Shown here: positions 1-6,194 of the stretch, in pieces
Position numbering within the stretch: position 1 is the first letter of the stretch
Layout: each line of letters opens with the position of its first letter
Translations under genes and position numbers: made by a program
The notes under the pieces: generated by a model
What the model saw: the letters and a program-made list of their open reading frames with translations, nothing else
What the model was told of the DNA's origin: nothing
Databases searched by the model: none
Assembly: GCA_947258905.1 (NCBI GenBank)
Contig: CAMYKF010000097.1
Span: 1-6,194 of the forward strand
Source of the DNA: an uncultured Pirellulaceae bacterium
GTDB taxonomy: Bacteria > Planctomycetota > Planctomycetia > Pirellulales > Pirellulaceae
Direction of reading: 5' to 3'
DNA: 6,194 nt

Positions 1-3000
1 CGGCGGCGCAACTATCAATCCGTCGAGGGCGTTATTCACATCGGCCTGGGTACCGGTGAACACCATGACCGGATCATCGTTGCCATCCCCGGTAAGGAAA
101 GTCCGATTGTTGGTCGAACCAAGTTTGATCAGGCCGTCGGTGAGCGTCAGCGTTACCCGCAGTTCGTCCGTTCCGATATCCGGATCATTGAACTGGATTT
201 CATTGACTCCCAGGTCGAAGAAAATTTGGGCGCCCTCGGTAATGTTTTCGCTGGCGGGGGCTGTGATGACAGGTGGATCGTTAACGATCGTCACATTGAT
301 ATCGACGCTTCCCACGAGGCTGGCGTGTCCATCTCCGTCATGCACGTAGTAGCGAACCCGACGGGCATCGGTGGACGGGCCATCCGAGATGTTGCGATAG
401 GTAATGTTGCGGGCAAGTGCCTGGGTGGCTTCCGGTGTTGCAGCACTGTTAAGCAGGATCACCAGCGGTGTCATTCCATCGGTTCCGCCGCTGAAGGTGC
501 CGATCGGAACATTGCCGTACAAGACGGTCGAACCGGAAACCCCGATTTGGCCGGCACCGAGCCCCTCGTGGTTAATCTCCAGGCGATCATTGAGCGTTCC
601 GCCGGTGGTAAATTCAACGACCAGGTAACCACCGTTGAAATCGGATGAATCAACATCGGTCAGCGACAGCACGGGATCGAGAAGGGCGGGCGGATCGCTT
701 TCGGAGTAATAGAGCACCGGTGTGCCGATCGAAATCACCGGCTTTACATTGGTGTCATCGGCGTAGAAGCGGGCGAACACACCCTTGTCATCGCCGGACG
801 GGTCGTTGCCGCTCCAGCCGATGGTAAAGCCACCGTTGTCATCGATGGCGACGCCCGCGTTTTTCTGCGCGCCAATAACCGAGTCCACCTGGACCTGGTT
901 TCCGTGGGCAAGGCCATCGAGATTGAATTCGCGATAGTAGATTTCCCCGGTAGCCGCGTGTGTCCAGGTGACAATGAAGTCGCCGTTGGCCTGCATCGAA
1001 ACGGATGCGTGCTCCTGGGCATTGGTCAACATGGTCAGCTCGGGAATCAGCAGTTCCGTGCTGCGCGCGGTCCCATCGGCGTTCCACGTCCTTGCGTAGA
1101 CCCCGTCGCCGGATCCATCCTGATTGGTGCTGGTCCACACGACCGTGAACTGGCCGGAATCGTTCATCGCAACCGATGAATCGAACTGGTTCTGGGTGAC
1201 GTAGGTGTTGATCTGGAATTCAAGGCCCACTGTATTGCCGTCGGCATCAAACCGCTGGGCAAGGATCTCGTAACCATCGCCGTCCGGGACATTGTCAGCG
1301 GTCCATGTCACGACGAAGTTGCCGGCGGCATCCATGGCGACCGACGGATCAAACTGATCGAATGAGGTCAGGGTATTGACCAGGAACTCATCGCCAACAG
1401 CGTCTCCTGCGGAATCAAATCGCTGTGCATAAATGCCGAATTGATCTCCGTCCTGATCGTCACTTTGCCAGACCACGACAAAGTCACCATCAGCGTCCAT
1501 GGCTACTGCAGGATTGGACTGGTCCCTGGTGACCCAGGTGTTAACCGGGAATTCACCACCAACCCTCGCGCCAGTCGCGTCGAACAACTGCGCGTAGATT
1601 CCAAAACCGTCCGAATCCTGATCCTCACTCTGCCACACGACGACAAAGTTACCCGCGTCATCAACAGCAGCGGCCGGATTGGATTGGTGCCTGGTGGTAT
1701 AACTGGATACATCGATCTCGCTGCCCAGTCTGGCACCACTGGCATCATAAAGCTGGGCGTAGACACCGAAGTCACTGCCATCCTGTTTGTTGCTGCTCCA
1801 GACCATGATCGAGTTGCCGTTGGCGGCACGGGCCACCGAATTCCCGCCGGTTTCCGGCGTGATCTGTTCTTCGGTCGTATGCGTGTTGACAAGATACGTT
1901 GTCTCAAAGGCTGGAGCGGTGTAGTCGATGGTGAGGACCGGCGTAATCGCTCCGTCAGCCGATTCAAAGGCCCAGCCATCCGGGTCGTCGTTGACGATGA
2001 TAAATCCGAAGTTGGCATTACCGTCGGCCCAGGCCTGGATCAGGTCGCGCGACAAGTTGAAAGTTTGCGATCCCGTTTGATCCGGATCCCCCAGACGGTC
2101 CATGATTGTGGAAGCAGCCTCCACATCGTCAAAGCTGATGCCGCTGCCAAACGTGTTCCAGTTGTCCGTGTCATTCCATGCAATCAACATCTCGTAAATG
2201 TCAATCTTTGAGGCAGCATCCGTAATGTCCGTGACGTTAATCGTCAGGGTGGCCGAGTTGATATACGAACCCGATGCGATCTGGTTGGCTCCCGGCCCAA
2301 ACAGGTCCTCGAATCGAATCAGGATCTGCTGTTGCGGGCTGTCGTTGGCATTTAGAATGCCGCTGGAACTGTTGTCGGCCGCGGGTGAACCGCTGTCAAT
2401 TTCGGTGTCCACCGTGCCGTTGTAACCATCAACTCCCTGCTGGAAGGTGGCGACGGCCAGCGTTTCGAACCAGGACTGCTGAAAGTACGGGCTGAAGAGA
2501 ATCTGGCTATCCAGCTGACCGACGTGGTACTCGAACAACCAGTCTCCGCCGAGATCGGCGTGGCCGGTTGTGTCATCACTGGCACCGACATCCGCTCCGG
2601 TCAGAACTGCGATCGATTCGATCAGTTCCACACCGTCCGTGTTGCCCGCGAGGTCGCAACCATAGAAGAGAATGTCGGCATCGGCCGACAACGCAGTGCC
2701 CCACATGGCAATTTGTCCGGCATAGCCGGGCAGAGTGTTGCGGCTGAGTGATACGTCACCCAGCAGCACTTCACCCTGGTTGCCGTGGGAAACAATATGC
2801 ACGGCAGCCAGGTTGTTGTAATTGGCCAGAGTGTTCGTTATTTGCGAAACAGCATCCGTGGTGTCCAGCAGAACTACATGAATGGAGCCGTCAGTGAAAC
2901 GCGACTGCACGTCGTCGATCATGGTCTGATATCCATCGACCGTGGCGTCGATAAACATCAGTTCTGTCACTGGTGTTGACTGGCTGTCGAGCCACGCTGC

Positions 3001-3342
3001 CGACTCTTCCACGGACCAAAACAGTTCCGGTGCCGCGTCCTCCGTGGCCCATGCCAGTAACTCGGCTGGCGTTTCGGCTGGTTGATCTTCGAATGACGGT
3101 TCGATCGGTTCCACGGACGCGTCATTGGCCGATTCGAACAGCAGCTCAACGGGCAAGGGTGAGCCGCTGTACAACACGCGTCTTTCCAGCTCGCAGGCGT
3201 GAATGGCGAAAACTGTGGCTGCCGGCAGCGGGTTTTCCTGTTCCGGCAACTCACGCCCACCGACTCCCAGCCAGCGCAGCAGCGAGCGCGACAAGCGGCG
3301 TGCCGTCGCTGACGCATTCAGACTGCGCTGCAATTTGGTCAC
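1..3342 (-). CDS. Giant DUF4347 surface protein, N-terminal part (runs off left edge)
   Basis: Partial gene; 1114 codons are open without stop or frameshift and the C-terminus lies outside the window. Numbered from the GTG at 3342-3340: basic N-terminus; LERRVLYS motif at about 52-59, as in planctomycete-type surface proteins; DUF4347 at about 128-290 with HIVSHG (H186) and FYGCDLAG (C229), a His/Cys pair recalling clan CD (caspase/CHAT-like) folds; a DNRLRE (CBM96-like) beta domain at about 300-474, ending VLTIDY; seven repeats at 480-865; a cadherin/Ig-like module at 868-1024 ending in VTIVNDPP; and a second, incomplete one. No classical signal peptide or membrane segment is visible, which is common in DUF4347 proteins. 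Inferred role: secreted or surface-attached adhesion or matrix protein; the DUF4347 function is unknown. The start is uncertain: an in-frame stop lies at 3385-3387, no ATG precedes residue 129, and TTG codons at 3366, 3360 and 3333 are alternatives. No Shine-Dalgarno site is clear. Confidence 0.9.
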   Translation of the reverse strand, partial: MTKLQRSLNASATARRLSRSLLRWLGVGGRELPEQENPLPAATVFAIHACELERRVLYSGSPLPVELLFESANDASVEPIEPSFEDQPAETPAELLAWATEDAAPELFWSVEESAAWLDSQSTPVTELMFIDATVDGYQTMIDDVQSRFTDGSIHVVLLDTTDAVSQITNTLANYNNLAAVHIVSHGNQGEVLLGDVSLSRNTLPGYAGQIAMWGTALSADADILFYGCDLAGNTDGVELIESIAVLTGADVGASDDTTGHADLGGDWLFEYHVGQLDSQILFSPYFQQSWFETLAVATFQQGVDGYNGTVDTEIDSGSPAADNSSSGILNANDSPQQQILIRFEDLFGPGANQIASGSYINSATLTINVTDITDAASKIDIYEMLIAWNDTDNWNTFGSGISFDDVEAASTIMDRLGDPDQTGSQTFNLSRDLIQAWADGNANFGFIIVNDDPDGWAFESADGAITPVLTIDYTAPAFETTYLVNTHTTEEQITPETGGNSVARAANGNSIMVWSSNKQDGSDFGVYAQLYDASGARLGSEIDVSSYTTRHQSNPAAAVDDAGNFVVVWQSEDQDSDGFGIYAQLFDATGARVGGEFPVNTWVTRDQSNPAVAMDADGDFVVVWQSDDQDGDQFGIYAQRFDSAGDAVGDEFLVNTLTSFDQFDPSVAMDAAGNFVVTWTADNVPDGDGYEILAQRFDADGNTVGLEFQINTYVTQNQFDSSVAMNDSGQFTVVWTSTNQDGSGDGVYARTWNADGTARSTELLIPELTMLTNAQEHASVSMQANGDFIVTWTHAATGEIYYREFNLDGLAHGNQVQVDSVIGAQKNAGVAIDDNGGFTIGWSGNDPSGDDKGVFARFYADDTNVKPVISIGTPVLYYSESDPPALLDPVLSLTDVDSSDFNGGYLVVEFTTGGTLNDRLEINHEGLGAGQIGVSGSTVLYGNVPIGTFSGGTDGMTPLVILLNSAATPEATQALARNITYRNISDGPSTDARRVRYYVHDGDGHASLVGSVDINVTIVNDPPVITAPASENITEGAQIFFDLGVNEIQFNDPDIGTDELRVTLTLTDGLIKLGSTNNRTFLTGDGNDDPVMVFTGTQADVNNALDGLIVAPP
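748..1905 (-). repeat. Seven tandem ~50-62-residue protein repeats, possible seven-bladed beta-propeller
   Basis: These are coding repeats inside the giant surface protein. Units begin, on the minus strand, near 1905, 1719, 1554, 1389, 1221, 1056 and 898, giving lengths of about 62, 55, 55, 56, 55, 53 and 50 codons. The shared pattern is EFxVNT, then Q-x-x-P-x-VAMDxxGxF, VVVWxS, QDGDxxGIYAQRFD and a closing xGxxVG. Units 2 and 3 are the most alike, and their DNA still matches visibly at a 165-bp spacing. Units 1, 6 and 7 are diverged, with unit 6 missing the QDGD segment. Seven units of this size, each with several predicted beta strands, suit a closed propeller, but that is inference. The Asp/Gly-rich QDGD and DADGD turns could bind calcium. 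Confidence 0.8.
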
Positions 3343-3420
3343 GGGATTATGGCAACACAAAAACAATGGAACTGGTACTGAAACCTAGTTCTGTTTGCGT
3401 GCCTGTGCCGGATCCCGTTG

Positions 3421-3477
3421 TGTCCGCTGGAGTCAGAATCGGACAGCCGTTAGTGCAACAACGCTTGTAGCGTTTGC
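3421..3477. repeat. Two adjacent short inverted repeats (possible hairpins or operator)
   Basis: TGTCCG at 3421-3426 pairs with CGGACA at 3440-3445 across a 13-base loop. Ten bases further on, GCAA (3455-3458) and ACGCT (3461-3465) pair with AGCGT (3469-3473) and TTGC (3474-3477), giving a 4+5 bp stem with a two-base bulge and a TGT loop. No U-tract follows on either strand, so a rho-independent terminator is unlikely. The location, about 80-135 bases upstream of the minus-strand gene, would suit a regulatory site or a 5' leader structure. The complementarity is seen directly; function is not shown. Confidence 0.3.
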
Positions 3478-3765
3478 GCGGATTCCACCTGTCATGCCGC
3501 CAGTTGCGGGTAGAACTCGTCCGGTAACGCCACATGCCGTTCCCCGAATTGTGCCGTGGTGGCGGTGCAACAGCGTGAGCTACCGGTTATGCCGGTTGGT
3601 GCACACGACCTGGGAGCGTCTGTACGGAAAATGCCTATTCAAGGTTGCCATTGCCGGGGGACGTGCACGCGTAATCTATGGTTATTTGATACGCCTGCTT
3701 CTCCCGAACGCGGCTGTTGCTATTTACACCAGCGCCCGCAGGCAGTTCGCACTTTTCAGAAACCT

Positions 3766-3770
3766 GGAAG
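3766..3770 (+). promoter_or_regulatory. Weak ribosome binding site supporting the ATG at 3781
   Basis: GGAAG lies ten bases before the first of two tandem ATG codons (3781 and 3784). It is only a partial match to the anti-Shine-Dalgarno sequence, but it is the best candidate near the start and favours 3781 or 3784 over the in-frame GTG at 3556. Many planctomycete genes lack strong sites, so its weakness is not evidence against the start. Confidence 0.35.
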
Positions 3771-3780
3771 CACGACAACC

Positions 3781-5979
3781 ATGATGTATCCAGATATGCA
3801 ATCCGATCCGTCCTCTGAAACCGTATTTCGTCCCGGACCGATGGACATGATTCCCCGCGTTGCGAGCAATGGCGTTGCTGACGGACTGACCGAAGATTCA
3901 CTGTTCCAGTCGAAGATCCTCGTGCTCGACGACGATCCTTCGACGACGGATATCATCCGCAGAAATCTGCTGGAAGCCGGCTTTCAGCAGGTCATGCAGT
4001 TCAATTCACCCTGCAAGGCCATTGAATACCTGCAAAACCATCCTCAAGACATTGCCCTGCTGGACATTCGCATGCCGGAGATCGACGGCATCCGCATTCT
4101 GGATTTCCTGCGTAACAAAAAGGAAACCCAGTACCTGCCTGTGATCGTGCTGACCGCAGTGACCGACGACAAGACCCGCCTGGCCGCCCTGAATGCCGGT
4201 GCCAGCGACTTCGTGAACAAGCCGGTAATTCCGAGCGAATTGGTAGCGAGGGTCAAGAACGCGCTGACCTTCAAGCACTATGCGGACCGGATCGAACAGA
4301 ATGCGACGATGGTTCAACGGGAACTGGATTTTGATGCCCTGACGCAGTTGCGCAATCGCCGGGCCTTTGAAAATTACCTGGGTAACGAGTTCTCGCGTGA
4401 CGATGTGTCGGACAACATGAGCCTGATCCTGTTCGACATTGACAATTTCAAGAACACGAACGACCAGTTCGGGCACCGCGCCGGTGACGGCATTCTGCAG
4501 CAGCTGGCCCAGATCATTTCCGAAAGCTGCACTTGCGATGAATTCGCCTCGCGAATTGGTGGCGACGAATTCGCTATTATCTGTCACCACGAGGTCGTGG
4601 ACCGCACCCGGGAACTGGCGCAGCGGATCAGCAACCTGATCAAACAGACCCCGCTGAACTACAAAGGTCAGAACATCACTTCCACGATCAGCATTGGGAT
4701 TGCCCGCCGCACGCCATTCACCGACACGCGGGAAAAGCTGTTTGACCATGCCGATGCCGCCCTGTACCACTCCAAACGCGGCGGTCGCGACGCGATCAGC
4801 GTGTATTCCGAGATCGAGCAGGAAATCGGCGGCCACGCCTATCTCAAACAAAAACGACGCATCCCGACTCGCGAAGAAGGCGATATTCAGGATCCCAGGA
4901 ACGGACGCATCCTGATCATTGATGACGAACCCGCGGTCACCAAAATGCTGGACAAGCAGTTGCGCAAGGCCGATTACCAGTTGATTGAAGCCGAACACGA
5001 CGCCCTCAAGGCGCTGGATCGCATCAATGAATGGCGGCCCGACCTGATCATTCTGGACATCCGCATGCCGGGCCTGAATGGACTGGAAATTCTCAAGCGA
5101 TTGCGCGGCACCGACGGCATCTCGTCCATCCCCGTGCTGATCATGACTTCATCCAGCGATGACCGGATCCGCATGGCCGCCCTGCAATTGCAGGCCAACG
5201 ACTTTCTGACCAAACCGGCCAAGCCGGCGGAATTGGCAGCTCGTGTACATAATTCGCTGCTCATGAAGTTCCAGCACGACCAGTTACGTGAGTTCTCGGC
5301 CAAGCTGCGATTCGAAGTAGAAGTGCGAACCAACGAGCTGTTTGCGACGCGTCGCGAAGCCATTCTGTGTCTCGCGCGCACGGCTGAATCCCGCGACACT
5401 GACACGGGTCAGCACGTTTTGCGAGTCGGCCGGTACGCTGCCATCATCGGCAGGGAACTGGGACTCGATCACGATTTTGTTTCGTGGCTGGAACTGGCGG
5501 CCCAGTTGCATGATGTGGGCAAGATCGCGATTCCTGATTCGATTCTGTACAAGCCGGGCAAGCTGTCGGATGAAGAATACGAGATCATGCAGACGCATTG
5601 CCAGCAGGCGGACCGGATTTTTGGTGGCGACGCCGAAAACGCCATCAACGCCTGTACTTCGCCGCTGCTGCAAATGGCCGCCCGTATTGCTTCCAGCCAC
5701 CATGAACGCTGGGATGGCAAAGGGTATCCGAATGGGCTGGGCGGTGAGGAAATTCCCATCGAGGGCCGGATCACGTCGGTAGCCGACGTGTTTGACGCCA
5801 TTAGTTCCAAGCGTCATTACAAAAAGGCCTTCGACCTGGATTCCTGTTTCCGGTTGCTGGAACAGGGCCGCGGCACACAATTCGATCCGCGTGTCCTGGA
5901 CGCATTCTTCTCGGCCTCCGACAAAATCGTCGAGGCCATGAACGAACTGCAGGACCAGGTGGAGTCGGATCACGTCTAG
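3781..5979 (+). CDS. Hybrid response regulator REC-GGDEF-REC-HD-GYP (c-di-GMP synthesis/degradation)
   Basis: A 732-residue, probably cytoplasmic, two-component output protein that should make and break cyclic di-GMP. Domains: flexible N-terminus 1-44; REC1 about 45-165 (acidic D50/D51, phosphoacceptor D95, T125, K147); GGDEF about 183-345 with intact RIGGDEF (258-264) and FDIDNFKNTND, so likely an active diguanylate cyclase; REC2 about 375-495 (D381/D382, D426, T456, K478); an RpfG-type helical linker about 495-527; HD-GYP about 528-715 with RDTDTGQH, HDVGK (577-581), H606, HHERWDGKGYP (640-650) and D669, so likely an active phosphodiesterase. No transmembrane segment or sensor domain is present; input should come from histidine kinases outside the window. 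The usual RxxD inhibitory site before GGDEF is absent (TCDE). The start is placed at the tandem ATG just before the REC domain; the frame is open back to GTG 3556, but that 75-codon extension looks non-coding. Confidence 0.95.
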   Translation: MMYPDMQSDPSSETVFRPGPMDMIPRVASNGVADGLTEDSLFQSKILVLDDDPSTTDIIRRNLLEAGFQQVMQFNSPCKAIEYLQNHPQDIALLDIRMPEIDGIRILDFLRNKKETQYLPVIVLTAVTDDKTRLAALNAGASDFVNKPVIPSELVARVKNALTFKHYADRIEQNATMVQRELDFDALTQLRNRRAFENYLGNEFSRDDVSDNMSLILFDIDNFKNTNDQFGHRAGDGILQQLAQIISESCTCDEFASRIGGDEFAIICHHEVVDRTRELAQRISNLIKQTPLNYKGQNITSTISIGIARRTPFTDTREKLFDHADAALYHSKRGGRDAISVYSEIEQEIGGHAYLKQKRRIPTREEGDIQDPRNGRILIIDDEPAVTKMLDKQLRKADYQLIEAEHDALKALDRINEWRPDLIILDIRMPGLNGLEILKRLRGTDGISSIPVLIMTSSSDDRIRMAALQLQANDFLTKPAKPAELAARVHNSLLMKFQHDQLREFSAKLRFEVEVRTNELFATRREAILCLARTAESRDTDTGQHVLRVGRYAAIIGRELGLDHDFVSWLELAAQLHDVGKIAIPDSILYKPGKLSDEEYEIMQTHCQQADRIFGGDAENAINACTSPLLQMAARIASSHHERWDGKGYPNGLGGEEIPIEGRITSVADVFDAISSKRHYKKAFDLDSCFRLLEQGRGTQFDPRVLDAFFSASDKIVEAMNELQDQVESDHV

Positions 5980-6194
5980 ACGAGCGTCGCCAGGGTCGTA
6001 AAAATCTTGCTGGCCTGTAGCCAAAATCGTGAGACTTTGGACTGGACGGCTGACTGATTTTTCCATCCTTCTCCCTCGGGGGGTTCTTCGGGGAGTTTAG
6101 TGGCAAGTTTTCATTTGCTGGAATACCTCAGCCCCTGACCCTCCCCCCGGGCATTGGTGTCTACACAATTCGATACATCCAATAATCCCGCAGG
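5980..6194. other. Untranslated region downstream of the HD-GYP gene
   Basis: No gene is evident in these 215 bases on either strand. The stop codon of the upstream gene sits in the perfect palindrome CGTCTAGACG (5973-5982). CCAAA at 6021-6025 can pair with TTTGG at 6036-6040. Minus-strand frames starting at ATG 6066 and 6106 run antisense into the HD-GYP gene and are best explained as shadows. The last 80 bases show nothing recognisable. Confidence 0.55.
6071..6098 (+). terminator. Possible weak terminator hairpin
   Basis: CTCCC at 6071-6075 can pair with GGGAG at 6091-6095, followed by only three T residues. The stem is short, the loop is 15 bases, and it lies about 90 bases after the stop codon. 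It is the best terminator candidate after the HD-GYP gene, but a weak one. Confidence 0.2.

Larger units (their letters stand above)
3343..3780. other. Divergent intergenic region between the two genes
   Basis: This 438-bp gap must hold the 5' ends of both transcripts. I found no tRNA, no recognisable small gene and no strong sigma70-like promoter pair on either strand. A CATAAT hexamer at 3351-3346 on the minus strand is -10-like but lies only three bases before the chosen GTG and has no good -35. A CCGGTT direct repeat with 9-bp period occurs at 3583-3597, and CGTGCACG at 3662-3669 is a perfect 8-bp palindrome. CGCCAC at 3528-3533 can pair with GTGGCG at 3559-3564. Any of these may be chance. 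Open frames on the plus strand here (from 3395 and from 3556) give Arg/Cys/Pro-rich translations with no recognisable domain and are treated as non-coding. Confidence 0.6.

Noticed and set aside
748..1905. CRISPR-like or noncoding tandem repeat.
   Set aside because: The ~165-bp periodicity is protein-coding, imperfect and in frame, without spacers.
1441..2211. A 256-codon plus-strand frame (and a 140-codon one at 226-648) opposite the giant surface protein.
   Set aside because: In-register antisense to the repeat and DNRLRE coding region; its apparent repeats mirror those of the real gene.
2967..3317. A 116-codon minus-strand frame over the N-terminus of the surface protein.
   Set aside because: Out of frame with the LERRVLYS/DUF4347 coding sequence; Arg/Cys-rich and domain-free.
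3645..3726. Possible sigma70 promoters (TTGCCA/TAATCT, TTGATA/TATTTA) before the c-di-GMP gene.
   Set aside because: The hexamers match poorly and their spacings (about 15, 21 or 29 bases) are outside the useful range.
3556..3780. A 75-codon N-terminal extension of the c-di-GMP enzyme from GTG 3556.
   Set aside because: Its translation is Cys/Arg/Pro-rich with no domain; the tandem ATG at 3781 has a weak ribosome site and sits a normal distance before REC1.
3395..3784. A 129-codon plus-strand frame from TTG 3395 whose TGA overlaps the ATG at 3781 (ATGA), like a coupled upstream gene.
   Set aside because: Arg-rich translation without recognisable motifs, a TTG start without a ribosome site, and another frame open across much of the same stretch. 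The overlap is suggestive but not enough.
4006..4998. A 330-codon minus-strand frame antisense to REC1/GGDEF.
   Set aside because: Same in-register antisense effect; the plus strand carries unmistakable catalytic motifs here.
5284..6066. A 260-codon minus-strand frame from ATG 6066 with purine-rich GGGAGAAGG just before it.
   Set aside because: It runs antisense in codon register to the conserved REC2/HD-GYP coding sequence; such frames stay open when the sense gene avoids TTA, CTA and TCA. No domain is recognisable.

Overview
The window holds two divergent protein-coding genes separated by a 438-bp gap, followed by a short untranslated right end. No RNA gene, insertion sequence, CRISPR array or integrase is visible. 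Base composition is moderately GC-rich by eye, and codon use looks similar in both genes. The left gene has an N-terminal LERRVLYS motif followed by a DUF4347 domain, then DNRLRE, propeller-like and cadherin-like modules. That combination is typical of very large surface or secreted proteins of Planctomycetota and some marine Gammaproteobacteria. A planctomycete-like host is my best guess, by inference only.

Positions 1-3342 (minus strand): the N-terminal 1114 codons of a giant extracytoplasmic protein that runs off the left edge. I read the frame triplet by triplet to position 1 and found no stop or frameshift. Order of parts: basic N-terminus with LERRVLYS, DUF4347 with a His/Cys pair, a DNRLRE (CBM96-like) beta domain, seven ~50-62-residue repeats that could form a seven-bladed propeller, and at least one complete and one partial cadherin/Ig-like module.

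Positions 3343-3780: divergent intergenic region with several short inverted repeats but no convincing gene or consensus promoter.

Positions 3781-5979 (plus strand): a 732-residue cyclic-di-GMP enzyme with architecture REC-GGDEF-REC-HD-GYP. It looks like a PleD-type diguanylate cyclase fused to an RpfG-type phosphodiesterase, each with its own phosphoacceptor receiver. The catalytic motifs of both output domains are intact.

Positions 5980-6194: non-coding as far as I can see, with only weak hairpins.

The most interesting reading is the pairing: a very large putative adhesin or surface protein transcribed away from a two-input, potentially bifunctional c-di-GMP enzyme. c-di-GMP commonly controls surface adhesins in bacteria, so the two may form a sensing-to-attachment module. 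This link rests on gene adjacency only.
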